Of a stretch of 64,000 nt of DNA, positions 55,608-64,000 are shown in pieces; the stretch's first letter is position 1, and every line of letters starts with the position of its first letter. The stretch is from Sulfobacillus thermosulfidooxidans DSM 9293 (GTDB lineage: Bacteria; Bacillota; Sulfobacillia; Sulfobacillales; Sulfobacillaceae). The stretch is from NCBI RefSeq assembly GCF_900176145.1, contig NZ_FWWY01000001.1, forward strand, positions 2,539,444 through 2,603,443, in the 5' to 3' direction. A program made the translations under genes and the position numbers. The notes beneath the pieces are model-generated. The model saw only the letters and a list, made by a program, of their open reading frames with translations, ran no database searches and was not told the origin of the DNA.

Positions 55608-56849
55608 ATGTTGGCGTCACGGCGTTTGTGGAAACATCCGCAGTTTATCGTTTTGATTTCCGGTCAATGGGTTTCCCAAGTGGGGAATGCGCTCTTTCTG
55701 ATGGGGGTCTCGTGGTTTATTTTGAGTACCACCCATAACCGCACCGATTTAGGGTATGTGCTCGGTACTGCAGGCATTGCAGGGCTGATGGGCATTGTCT
55801 CCGGAGTGTTTGCAGACCGTTGGAATCACCGCAGAACGTTGGTATTGACCGATTGGCTGCGGGCGGTATTAAGTGTAAGTTTAGTGGCTCTGTTTTGGTT
55901 TCATGATCTGCATCTCGTCCTTCTGGCCGTTATATTATTTCTTCTGAATCTGTTAGAAACCTTATTTAATGCGGCAGAGATGGCCTATTTGCCGGAAGTG
56001 ACGGGGCAAGATCTCTATCCCGAAGCTAATAGCGTGAATCAAAGTAGTAGTGCCCTCTCACAACTCGTCGGTCTTGGCACTGGGGGTTGGCTATTAGCGC
56101 TTGGCGGTCCGTCATTGCTGTTTTTGTTAAATGGCATAAGTTTTGGCGTTTCCGCACTGAGCTTGCTGATAACCCGGCCCAATACCCGGTCCATGCAATA
56201 CGTGTCGTCTCATCACAGGATTCGTGAAGATTTGATAGAAGGCCTGCAGATCATTTGGCAGAGTGCTTTCCTTCGTCGATTAATTCCTTTGACAATCGCG
56301 ATTAATTTTGTGCTCACGCCGATTAGCATTATGGATGTCGCCTGGGTGCGTCAGATTCTGCACCGGGGGGCCGTTTCCTATGGATTCTTTAGCGTGGCAT
56401 TTCTCATCGGCGTGATTGTCGGCAGCTTCTTCGCTTCGTCACTGCACAAAAACTGGGAAATGTCCAAGACGATTATGGGGAGTTTTGTTGTGCTTGGAAC
56501 CGCCTTTGTTAGTATGACCTTGTATCCTCGTTTGTGGGCGAGCCTTCTTTGTTTACTGCTTGCGGGAATCACGGTGGGGATCATCAATACATTACTTTCT
56601 ACCCAAATCGTTCTCATGACAGCGCCCGAGGTGCGGGGGCGCATTGGGGGAATCGTGTCTACGGGTATGAGCATGGCCACACCGCTGGGCGAGATTTTCG
56701 TGGGATGGGCAAGTGGTGTGCTGGGATTGATCTGGCTGTTCCGCTTGGCCGGATTATTGATTATGGCCCTGGCCTCTGGGTTTATCGGATTACCCACGCC
56801 CCAGCCTCTTGAAATCGACCCCTCTTCCCATCGAGACCTTAGCCCATAA
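55608..56849 (+). CDS. MFS transporter (MFS_3 type)
   Basis: This 413-residue transporter has 12 predicted helices. It begins RRLWKHPQFIVLISGQWVSQVGNALFLMGVSWFIL and has loop motif FADRWNHRRTLVLTDWLRA, close to the macrolide/enterobactin exporter group and to the split MFS gene at 17744. ATG 55608 with GAGGAGGG just upstream is preferred to a longer reading. Probable drug or metabolite export; substrate unknown. Confidence 0.88.
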   Translation: MLASRRLWKHPQFIVLISGQWVSQVGNALFLMGVSWFILSTTHNRTDLGYVLGTAGIAGLMGIVSGVFADRWNHRRTLVLTDWLRAVLSVSLVALFWFHDLHLVLLAVILFLLNLLETLFNAAEMAYLPEVTGQDLYPEANSVNQSSSALSQLVGLGTGGWLLALGGPSLLFLLNGISFGVSALSLLITRPNTRSMQYVSSHHRIREDLIEGLQIIWQSAFLRRLIPLTIAINFVLTPISIMDVAWVRQILHRGAVSYGFFSVAFLIGVIVGSFFASSLHKNWEMSKTIMGSFVVLGTAFVSMTLYPRLWASLLCLLLAGITVGIINTLLSTQIVLMTAPEVRGRIGGIVSTGMSMATPLGEIFVGWASGVLGLIWLFRLAGLLIMALASGFIGLPTPQPLEIDPSSHRDLSP

Positions 56850-57296
56850 GGTTTGGCCATCATCATTTACACAAATACTCTTGAGGGGCAATGGGGTTCA
56901 GGGATTTGTGGGGAAATCGTGGGGCAGCTTTCTGCTCTATTCGCACCTAACCCGCGCCTCATTGCTAGATAGCGAAGCAAAAAAAATGACTGTGACAAGT
57001 CCCGGTCAAAACGCCAAGCAGGATTCGATCCACGCAAATTATGTAAGAGTTATGATATATCGCCCAGAAAATCTAACATAAATAGAGAAATATAAACGGA
57101 CTTTTGACGGGACAATGCAAATTTTGTGACATATGACGAGGGTTGTCTCGGCAATTTTTGCCGTGCCATGTTACAGTAAACGTGTGAGTTGGTTTGTATT
57201 TTCGCAGTTCCTTCTCCCTTGATGATGGACTTTAGCCCACAGCGATCAATCCGGTGATGATTTGTCATTTGCCCACAGAAAGGACGGATCCATCCT
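56850..57296. other. Intergenic region before the APC permease
   Basis: No convincing gene lies in these 447 bp. A perfect 6-bp inverted repeat CGGCAA/TTGCCG with a TTT loop (57149-57163) could be an operator. The last 30 bp hold the permease ribosome site (AAAGGACGG). Confidence 0.45.
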
Positions 57297-58937
57297 ATGG
57301 TCAAAGAATCGCATGTTAGTACCCTCTCTTTAGATCCCGACGTCGCGCCCTATCGCCGGGAGCTCACCTTTTGGGATCTGGTATTTGTTTCGATTACCGG
57401 GGTTGTCGGATCGGGTTGGTTATTCGGATCCTATAATGCGGCCAAAATCGCTGGGCCGGCTTCTTTGATAGCCTGGGTTATCGGCGGCATTGTGGTCTTG
57501 TTAGGCGCCCTGATCAATGGCGAGTTAGTTGGCATGTTCCCCAGAGCTGGGGGAGCTATGCGCTATCCTTTGTATTCTCATGGATCGTTAGTGGCATTTT
57601 TGATCGGGTGGGGCAGTTGGATCCCTGGGGCAGCGGGGGCTGCAACCGAGGCGGCGGCTGTCATTCAATATGCCAGTTCTTATCTGCCCGGGTTATTTAA
57701 CGGAACCACCATGACGCCCGAAGGCGTGCTCGTGGCGGCAGCCTTGGTGGTCCTTTTTACTTATATCAATTTGCTGGGGATCAGGTTTTTTGCCCGAATT
57801 AATGGACCGATCACCGTGATTAAATTGGCGGTGCCGATTGCGACGATTATTATCTTGTTGGCTACGAGTTTTCATGCCAGTAATTTGACATCCCATGGGT
57901 TTATGCCGTTTCATATCAAGAGTATTTTCCTGGCGCTGGCGACATCCGGGATCGTTTATGCGTATTTGGGATCGAGCGGACCCTTGGAATTGGCCGCGGA
58001 AGCGAAAAATCCTAACCAGCAAATTCCTCGCGTGTTATTGATGGTCGTGGGCTTCTCCTTTTTACTCTATACCTTGCTGCAACTGGTATTTTTAGGAGCC
58101 GTTCCTCCTAGTTTGCTTGCTCGCGTCAATTGGAGTGGGTTGTCATTTAATGCGCCATTTGCCAATTTGTTAATTGCTGTGAATTTGGTTTGGTTTTCCT
58201 ATTTTCTCTATGCCGATGCCATCTTATCACCCTCAGGAACGGCGTTATCCGGAACAGCCGTTGTATCGAGGATCGTCTATGCGTTAGGTCTTGAGGGATG
58301 GGCCCCTAAATTTCTTGCGCATGTGAGTGAGAAAACGGGGGTACCGACCAGAGCCTTGTTGGTGAATTTGCTCTTTAGTGTCTTTTTCTTGTTACCTTTT
58401 CCCAGTTGGCAAGCGTTAGTTGGGGTCATCGTCACCTGTGCCCTGTTTATCCGGTTGGTTATACCCATATCCCACATGGTGATGCGAAGGACTTTGCCCG
58501 ATCAAACCAGGCCGTTTCGTACACCCTGGGCTAAGATTGTTAGCCCATTGGCCACGATGATCTCGGCTTTGATTATCTACTGGGTGGGATGGCCTATCAA
58601 TGGTCAAGTGATTTTATTTTTCGCGGTAGGACTCGTGTTTTATGCTCTGTCTTTTAGGAAGCAAGGTTGGCCTTTGTCTCACATTTGGCATGGAATTTGG
58701 TTTTTAGTCTTTATGGGATTTTTGGCGGTCATGTCGTGGCTCGGGACCTATGGCGGGCGTCATCTGATTGCAGCCCCTTGGGATTCCTTAGGGGTTGCAG
58801 CCGGAGCTCTCGTGCTTTGGGGTTGGGGTGTCGCTTCGGGATTGCCTATTGAACAAGCGCTTATGGGTGGACGGCAAATGGCCAGAGAACTTCGGGTACA
58901 AGAACCCGAGCTAAGTAGTTTTGATCAAAATTTCTGA
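57297..58937 (+). CDS. APC-superfamily amino acid permease
   Basis: This 546-residue permease has about 12-14 membrane helices. It begins RRELTFWDLVFVSITGVVGSGWLFGSYNAA, in which the glycine-rich unwound helix 1 (VGSGWLFG) is the APC substrate motif. It also has LGSSGPLELAAEAKNPNQQIPR in helix 6 and its loop. It transports amino acids or polyamines into the cell; the exact substrate is unknown. ATG 57297 follows AAAGGACGGATCCATCCT. Confidence 0.9.
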   Translation: MVKESHVSTLSLDPDVAPYRRELTFWDLVFVSITGVVGSGWLFGSYNAAKIAGPASLIAWVIGGIVVLLGALINGELVGMFPRAGGAMRYPLYSHGSLVAFLIGWGSWIPGAAGAATEAAAVIQYASSYLPGLFNGTTMTPEGVLVAAALVVLFTYINLLGIRFFARINGPITVIKLAVPIATIIILLATSFHASNLTSHGFMPFHIKSIFLALATSGIVYAYLGSSGPLELAAEAKNPNQQIPRVLLMVVGFSFLLYTLLQLVFLGAVPPSLLARVNWSGLSFNAPFANLLIAVNLVWFSYFLYADAILSPSGTALSGTAVVSRIVYALGLEGWAPKFLAHVSEKTGVPTRALLVNLLFSVFFLLPFPSWQALVGVIVTCALFIRLVIPISHMVMRRTLPDQTRPFRTPWAKIVSPLATMISALIIYWVGWPINGQVILFFAVGLVFYALSFRKQGWPLSHIWHGIWFLVFMGFLAVMSWLGTYGGRHLIAAPWDSLGVAAGALVLWGWGVASGLPIEQALMGGRQMARELRVQEPELSSFDQNF

Positions 58938-59122
58938 ATCATCCTAGGCACTAAAGCGTCTGTTATAGCAAAGATTTCATCATCAGAGACCAAATAAGAC
59001 CAAGACATAACGAATGGGTTTTGATTTCCGCTTATCTGAGACCATATATCATGGGTCAGGCTTAAGGGATACACCAGGGTTATCATGGCTAAGGATACCT
59101 CAAGTCTGGCCCATGGATACCA

Positions 59123-60358
59123 TTAGCCTGTGGTTATCATCCGTTCTTCTTGCGAGGCTGTTCCGAGGCGGAATGCGTTGCGATAAGAGAAGACGGCAAG
59201 AATGGTTAGGGGAATGGTCAGCATGAACATGCCGAACGGGTGTAAAATTTCATACCCTATGCCTCCTAATGCGTAGGCCACGAAGGTGCCAAAACCTTGG
59301 ACCATGCCCAACAGGCTAAAGTATAGCCCATGTTGGCCACTTTTCGGCAACACACCCATTAACGAAAAGATTTGACCAAAGGCAAAGACATCGCCCACAC
59401 TAAGAAGAATGATGGCAATACTCCAGCCTAAAACTGTTTGCCATATGGCTCCGATAACTAATCCACTCAGTAAAAACATGCCGACTGATCCAGACCACGA
59501 GTTCGGGTGTTTATCCAAAAAATGGGCTACAAGAAGTTGCAGGGAAAACACGAGAATCATATCGATAGCTCCGAGCACACCGTATAACTTTGCCCCATGA
59601 GCAAAATGAAAAGACAAGTCTAGGGGCACGCCTGATTCAAACTGCATTTCAACGATGACGACCAGCGCAAATGACAAAAGAAGCCAGGAAAACGCTCGAT
59701 CATGTTGGAGAATCTGCCACGGCTTCATAGATGATGGGGACTGGGACATTCTTAACGCGGGCTCAGGCGACCGAGATCGTGAGCGGCCCACAGTCATCGC
59801 GAGCGCCCCGGCTGCGAGCGCATAACCTGCTGCTGCAAAAAAATAGGGTGCGCGTGAATAACCTCCTCCTAAGAGGAGAGCAGAGAGAGGCAACGCCGCC
59901 GCCATGCCAATATTATTGAGCCAATGAATATAGTTCTGAATGACCCCTCGGTACTCGTCTTTGACCAGTTCGTTAGCCAAGCCCCGCGCCATCGCGTTAA
60001 CGGTGGACGCAGCGAGTCCTAAGATGGCAAGGGTCATCACAATGGTGGCCGGTTTGTGCGTGAAAGCCAAGGCCACGATTGCTGCGGCACTCAGGAGGCC
60101 AGAAATGATATAGGTGCGAAGATTCCCCAGTCTCTGGGACACAAGTCCCCCAGTAAACCCGAAAATTCCACTCGCTAAGAAACGGACAGATAACAACAAG
60201 CCGGCTTGCCAGGGATGATAGTGCAAGACGTGCGTGAAGTAAATAATGAGGAAGGGATAAAGCATAAATGCTGAAAAGGGGACGATGAAAGAAATTAAAA
60301 AAAGGACGATCACGGGTCCTGTGATTACGGACCGAAACGACTGAAGGGTTTTCGGCAT
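59123..60358 (-). CDS. MFS transporter
   Basis: This 411-residue transporter has 12 hydrophobic segments. The loop after helix 2 reads GGLVSQRLGNLRTYII, a variant of the MFS signature, as in multidrug exporters of the MdtG/DHA1 type. ATG 60358 follows GGATTACACAACC, so the ribosome site is weak. Substrate unknown. It is transcribed alone, convergent with the APC permease gene. Confidence 0.85.
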   Translation of the reverse strand: MPKTLQSFRSVITGPVIVLFLISFIVPFSAFMLYPFLIIYFTHVLHYHPWQAGLLLSVRFLASGIFGFTGGLVSQRLGNLRTYIISGLLSAAAIVALAFTHKPATIVMTLAILGLAASTVNAMARGLANELVKDEYRGVIQNYIHWLNNIGMAAALPLSALLLGGGYSRAPYFFAAAGYALAAGALAMTVGRSRSRSPEPALRMSQSPSSMKPWQILQHDRAFSWLLLSFALVVIVEMQFESGVPLDLSFHFAHGAKLYGVLGAIDMILVFSLQLLVAHFLDKHPNSWSGSVGMFLLSGLVIGAIWQTVLGWSIAIILLSVGDVFAFGQIFSLMGVLPKSGQHGLYFSLLGMVQGFGTFVAYALGGIGYEILHPFGMFMLTIPLTILAVFSYRNAFRLGTASQEERMITTG

Positions 60359-60598
60359 GGTTGTGTAATCCTTTCAATATATTGCATCAATGTATTTCAG
60401 CATCGATTGGCGTGCCATTGAGAAATCAAGGACGGTACGGGCCAAAATGTGACTCGATAAACACTAATCTGTGTTCACTATCACATAACACTTTTGAGGG
60501 GTTTTCAATTGATATGACCCGATATTTTTGTTTTTACTCAAGATTTTTTCCCCTTTGCCTCTCACTCCGGAACAATCATGTTTTGTATGCGCCTTCGA

Positions 60599-61195
60599 TT
60601 AAGGGGCGATAGTTAGATAGACCATAATGAGGATGATTGTCACTTGTAGGAGGCCTTGCACAGCCGCTAACCGACGGTTGCGAAAGATAAGGCGGGTTAA
60701 GCGGGAAGGGTCGGGATGCGGTCGCGCCATTTCTTTGAGCATGGAAAGACTGGTCGGCAGCATAATACCCAGTCCGACGACGGTTAAAGTGACGGTCACG
60801 AATCCGGCGGCGACAATCCATCCGAAGATGGTGCTGTGGGTGGTGGCAAACCCGTTATATTGGGCAACATACCATCCGGCTGTTCCCGTGGTGAGACCTA
60901 AAACAGGCATATAGAGTAAAGTTTTGGGAATGAGACGGGATTGAACCGCTTTTCGTTCGCTGGGCGATAGATGTTTCCAAATGGGGCCAAGAAGAAATCC
61001 GAGAAAAATATCGGCACCCGTCCATAAGGAGCCCGCCATGACATGGGAAAACAGAAGCAGATAAAAGCTATGAATAATGAGGGCCAAGACCATTAATACG
61101 GGCAGTATCAAAATCCACCAGGTGAGAATGCGCCAGGGTATGGTGGGAAAAGGCATAGGGTCTTTTGAGTTTTTTGGAGTGATGGGCGTGGGCAT
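60599..61195 (-). CDS. Multi-pass membrane protein, unknown
   Basis: This 198-residue protein has five probable helices: WRILTWWILILPVLMVLALIIHSFYLLLFSHVMAG, then GADIFLGFLLGP, a helix around LLYMPVLGLTTGTAGWYVA, GWIVAAGFVTVTLTVVGLGIMLP and a C-terminal VQGLLQVTIILIMVYLTI. Conserved-looking His (HSFYLLLFSHV) in helix 1/2 recalls heme- or copper-binding DUF2269/CopD-like proteins, but this is only a resemblance. ATG 61195 is chosen for its spacing to GGAG. Confidence 0.65.
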   Translation of the reverse strand: MPTPITPKNSKDPMPFPTIPWRILTWWILILPVLMVLALIIHSFYLLLFSHVMAGSLWTGADIFLGFLLGPIWKHLSPSERKAVQSRLIPKTLLYMPVLGLTTGTAGWYVAQYNGFATTHSTIFGWIVAAGFVTVTLTVVGLGIMLPTSLSMLKEMARPHPDPSRLTRLIFRNRRLAAVQGLLQVTIILIMVYLTIAP

Positions 61196-61385
61196 GATCA
61201 TGCTCCATTTCGTAACGTCAATGATTGCCGAACGGTTTCAACGGGTCGCTTCTCTTTTGATTATAAGCAAGACTTTAAGCGCGTATGGGGCTTGATACGA
61301 TTGATGAGACGTATAATATTTTGATGCCTTGATTATCTCATTCGTGTTCCCTGTCGGGGATTAGCGGAGTCGAAGCGTTAGGAAA

Positions 61386-61505
61386 TCAGTCTCTCAAGGC
61401 AATAAGTCCTGAGTAGGTACTGCGCCAACTGGCTATTTGCACGCGAAAAATGGCTTCCGCGTCATCAGCTCTTGCTGGCCGAATGTGATACGGGAAAGAA
61501 GCCAT
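61386..61505 (-). pseudogene. Truncated GNAT acetyltransferase gene
   Basis: Only the first 39 residues remain: IRPARADDAEAIFRVQIASW followed by RSTYSGLI, the typical start of a GNAT N-acetyltransferase. The start ATG 61505 still has a ribosome site (AAGGAAGGG). The rest of the roughly 150-residue domain is missing, with unrelated sequence beyond 61386, so a deletion removed it. Confidence 0.6.
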
Positions 61506-61762
61506 AGGATTATCCCTTCCTTTCGTCCTTCCTTTTCGCTTTAAGAAGCCCCGAGGGCACCGAACCATAGTCTTGGCAAACTGCACGGACCATGGCACTT
61601 GGGGAAAAACCTCTTTTTCAGTGTATCAAAACACCACTGACCGTGGCCACCTTCCAGTGCTTCGACAGACTCGATCTGGCCTGCGGCCCTTACCAGAAAA
61701 AAGCTTCAGCATTCGGTCGGGACACGCTTCTGAGGGAGCACCTAGAGTTCGTGAGCTTAGGC
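61506..61762. other. Intergenic region with no recognised gene
   Basis: Short open frames on the plus strand (for example 61592-61774, 60 codons) have no protein-like character. They may be debris of the rearrangement that truncated the GNAT gene. Confidence 0.4.
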
Positions 61763-62659
61763 TCAGAACGGTGACCATTCGTAGCGGGCCCACCGAATGA
61801 GTGCCATTCTCTCAAAGGCATTTAGTAGGGGTAAAGGGGTTTGCTGGCTCAGTTTAATTTGCCACGATTTGATGCTAGGCAGTAGAAGGGGAGGAATACG
61901 CGTGGGATCTTGGACGAATTTGCCTAAGATTTTAGACGCTCCGGTGAACTGCTGCCGCTGCCAATGGACAAACAGGGCGGCAATCCAAATCGTGCTTTGA
62001 GAGCGGGTATCATGGTGTTGGCGCCATAAGGCTTCAATGTCCTCATGGGCAGAAAAATACTGCTGTTGCATGAGGTGATGGTTAAACAAAAACCACGATG
62101 ATCCCTCGAGATCCTTGGTATTCAACGGGTAATAGGCGTATATTCCATGCCTTGAGGGCTCAGATTGGTAGAGAACCACCCCTGTGATATGGCCGACGAG
62201 GGGCGTAAAGAGATTGAGGGCCAGATGACGGCTACGCGCAAGCAGCGTATCACCCAAATGAGAAGCTAGGGTGACCCCGGGAATCCACGAATGGGATAAG
62301 GAGGTGGACAAAAGGCGGCCCATGCTGGGAGACAAACATTTTAACCAGTGATCATAAAGATTCTTCAGGGGAGCATGAGGTAAGACCTCAATGAACAAGT
62401 CATGGGGCGCATGCGGAAAAGTCGTGATTTTCTCAAGCAACAGAGCAGGCAGATGCGCCGAGGAAGGGAATACACATTCTTCTAACCCCTTTTGGATCGA
62501 AAAGGGGTCCAATCTTTCCGTGCTAAATAATGTCATATGGGGTCCTAGAACAGGATCGAATTCTTTAGGCCTCAAGCCGGCTTTTGTGAGTGCCGCACAA
62601 ACCTCTGCAATAGCTCGAGTGCTCTTCGCATCCCATAGCAGGGCGAGCGTGTACTTCAT
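61763..62659 (-). CDS. 2H-phosphoesterase-like protein with extra domain
   Basis: In this 298-residue protein, residues 1-165 resemble the 2'-5' RNA ligase/cyclic phosphodiesterase (2H) fold: first H-x-T motif at H41-M-T43 in GPHMTLFS. The second motif, usually P-H-x-T, reads WIPGVTLASH with Gly128 in place of His. Either catalysis is lost or a neighbouring His (SHSW) is used. Residues 165-298 form a helical region of unknown family (WIAALFVHWQRQQFTGASKIL). ATG 62659. Function unknown; a binding role for cyclic or linear RNA phosphates is possible. Confidence 0.6.
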   Translation of the reverse strand: MKYTLALLWDAKSTRAIAEVCAALTKAGLRPKEFDPVLGPHMTLFSTERLDPFSIQKGLEECVFPSSAHLPALLLEKITTFPHAPHDLFIEVLPHAPLKNLYDHWLKCLSPSMGRLLSTSLSHSWIPGVTLASHLGDTLLARSRHLALNLFTPLVGHITGVVLYQSEPSRHGIYAYYPLNTKDLEGSSWFLFNHHLMQQQYFSAHEDIEALWRQHHDTRSQSTIWIAALFVHWQRQQFTGASKILGKFVQDPTRIPPLLLPSIKSWQIKLSQQTPLPLLNAFERMALIRWARYEWSPF

Positions 62660-62817
62660 GAGTTTAGTCCTTTAAGGTTAACCGTGTTCACCGACCTTCC
62701 AGGGTTTGTATCATGCAAAACTTAGGAACAGGTACGAATAAAAGTGTAAACCATTTAGGATGGGTCGGCACAACCAAAAAAAACGCCGTGCACAAGTGAA
62801 AAGCATTGGGTGTCTTG

Positions 62818-63474
62818 TCATGGCATTTCTTCTTGCCAGCAAGGAATGTCGGAATAAGCGGGATCCATCTCTCCCTGTGCGCGTACAATGCGAGAGACCA
62901 AGTGCTTGTGAACATAATGTTGGGCCCATTGCTGCAAGTGTGCTCTTTTAACCGAACTAGCCTGTTCCGAACGCTGACAGCGGTAATAATAGAGTTTCGA
63001 AACCAAAGGAGCCCACGATCCATCAAAAAGATTTTCGAGAGCCAGGCGCACCTGCTTGGCCAAGCTTGGGGCTTTTCCGCTTGTTGAGATGCCGATCACC
63101 AAATCGCCTCGCCGTAATTGGCTGACGGCATAAAAATCACACAATGACGGCACGTCGGCAACATGGAGCCAGGCATGGTGTTGATGAGCCCATTTTTGAA
63201 TCACCGCGATGTGGGGGCTCAGCCTATGGATATCGGTAACAAACACCAGTTTAGCACCCACAAAATCCTGTTCACAGACATCGCGGTGATAATAACTCAC
63301 ACGGCCTTCTCGAATATCACTCTCAACTGGGCTATCTGGATCGCGGGATCCATAGAGTTCCACGACGGCTCCCGTATCAAGAAGGCTTACAATACGTTCG
63401 TGTGCCAAGGCGCCTGTGCCAATGATCAGAACTTTTTGTCTTTCTAATTCAATGGCGATGGGCAATGCGCTCAT
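62818..63474 (-). CDS. Precorrin-2 dehydrogenase / siroheme synthase (CysG N-terminal / Met8 type)
   Basis: This 218-residue protein has a Rossmann NAD site VLIIGTGALAHERIVSLL, then the conserved DVPSLCDFYAVSQLRRGDLVIGISTSGKAPSLAKQVRLALE. It oxidises precorrin-2 to sirohydrochlorin and may insert iron to make siroheme, the cofactor of the reductase encoded just upstream (63471-64000), with which it overlaps by 4 bp. This coupling makes the function firm. Confidence 0.92.
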   Translation of the reverse strand: MSALPIAIELERQKVLIIGTGALAHERIVSLLDTGAVVELYGSRDPDSPVESDIREGRVSYYHRDVCEQDFVGAKLVFVTDIHRLSPHIAVIQKWAHQHHAWLHVADVPSLCDFYAVSQLRRGDLVIGISTSGKAPSLAKQVRLALENLFDGSWAPLVSKLYYYRCQRSEQASSVKRAHLQQWAQHYVHKHLVSRIVRAQGEMDPAYSDIPCWQEEMP

Positions 63475-64000
63475 GATGAGGCCTCCTGGGACACCACGGC
63501 ACCTGGGTGTCCGTCCGGATTCTCATGCATGAGGCGATCAGCAAAATGGGTCAATATCACCTCTTCTAACGTGCGGGTGAGCTGACTGAATGGAATTTGC
63601 CGGTAAAGACGTTCAGCAATCCGGGCCTTGGGACCAGACTGTCCTCCAATGAAGATATCAGCCCCTTCTTCCCACTGCTCTCCCACTTTCACTTTGACCC
63701 CGGTTAAGGCGATATCGGCCAATCCTTGCTGGGTGCAGGCATTCGTACACCCCGAAAAGGAAATGGTGACACTTTGGCGTAAGCGGATGTCAGATGACAA
63801 TGTCGACAAAATTTGGGAGAGGGGTTCTTTGGTATGGGTAATGGCTAAGGGACAATGGGGTTTGCCCGTGCAAGCCACGGCATTACGCTCGAGTAATGGG
63901 GGATCTGGAGAATATTTGGTCAACAGCGGATGTTGGGAGATGGCTGAGACATTTGTGATATTTAACAGCACAAGATCTTGACTGGGCAAGAGGTTCAAAT
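63471..64000 (-). CDS. Siroheme-dependent sulfite/nitrite reductase, 3' part
   Basis: At least 175 C-terminal residues lie in the window and the gene continues past 64000. The siroheme/[4Fe-4S] ligands are visible: CTGKPHC (C-x5-C) and GCTNAC (C-x3-C) within SFSGCTNACTQQGLADIALTG. It reduces sulfite to sulfide or nitrite to ammonia with ferredoxin-type electrons; which one cannot be told from this part. It is followed by the siroheme synthesis gene in the same operon. Confidence 0.92.
   Translation of the reverse strand, partial: LNLLPSQDLVLLNITNVSAISQHPLLTKYSPDPPLLERNAVACTGKPHCPLAITHTKEPLSQILSTLSSDIRLRQSVTISFSGCTNACTQQGLADIALTGVKVKVGEQWEEGADIFIGGQSGPKARIAERLYRQIPFSQLTRTLEEVILTHFADRLMHENPDGHPGAVVSQEASS

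Noticed and set aside
61592-61774. 60-codon open frame on the plus strand
   Set aside because: No ribosome site, no recognisable domain and atypical composition; more likely noncoding debris.

Overview
The window looks like a chromosomal segment of a moderately thermophilic, acidophilic Firmicute close to Sulfobacillus. This is an inference from three things: roughly even base composition, aerobic CO oxidation genes, and many Ser/Pro-linker lipoproteins. No rRNA or marker gene is present to prove it.

Layout. 1-510 is the end of a CRISPR array (seven spacers) cut inside its last repeat by an IS3-family element (511-1779). 1920-5330 (minus) encodes a large Cas4-like nuclease / RNase H-like exonuclease / SF1 helicase fusion. 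5613-7405 (minus) is a LuxR-type two-component pair, divergent from a form I aerobic CO dehydrogenase cluster (7658-16497: coxM, coxS, coxL, xdhC-YHS, coxG, coxD, coxE, xdhC, mocA-like). 16707-20402 holds a lipoprotein and an MFS gene split by an IS256-family element with an 8-bp target duplication. 20942-28849 (minus) is a probable operon of two peptide-type ABC permeases, a binding lipoprotein, a 1020-residue BNR-repeat protein and an MFS transporter, with no ABC ATPase.

29406-51718 is a defence island. It holds a complete type I Zorya system (zorA-zorB-zorC-zorD; ATGA overlaps at zorA/zorB and zorB/zorC), a decayed lipoprotein gene, and a type 3 BREX operon (brxF-brxC-pglX-brxHII-pglZ-brxA). 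The BREX methyltransferase gene pglX is interrupted by an IS110-family element exactly inside a DPP|F motif. The long left end of that element contains a recognisable target-binding loop of a bridge RNA. Its two guide strands match the left and right flanks of this very insertion site (7/7 positions, and 7/8 plus one G-U). Joining the two ends of the element would create TTGACA-17 bp-TATAAA, the expected circle-junction promoter. Removing the element restores pglX in frame without a scar, so BREX could be switched off and on by this insertion. This is the most interesting part of the window.

51901-64000 carries a BNR-repeat lipoprotein behind a hairpin/T-run that embeds its Shine-Dalgarno, an extended ECF-like sigma factor, MFS and APC transporters, a multi-pass membrane protein, a truncated GNAT gene, a 2H-phosphoesterase-like protein, and the start of a siroheme-dependent sulfite/nitrite reductase locus that leaves the window at 64000.
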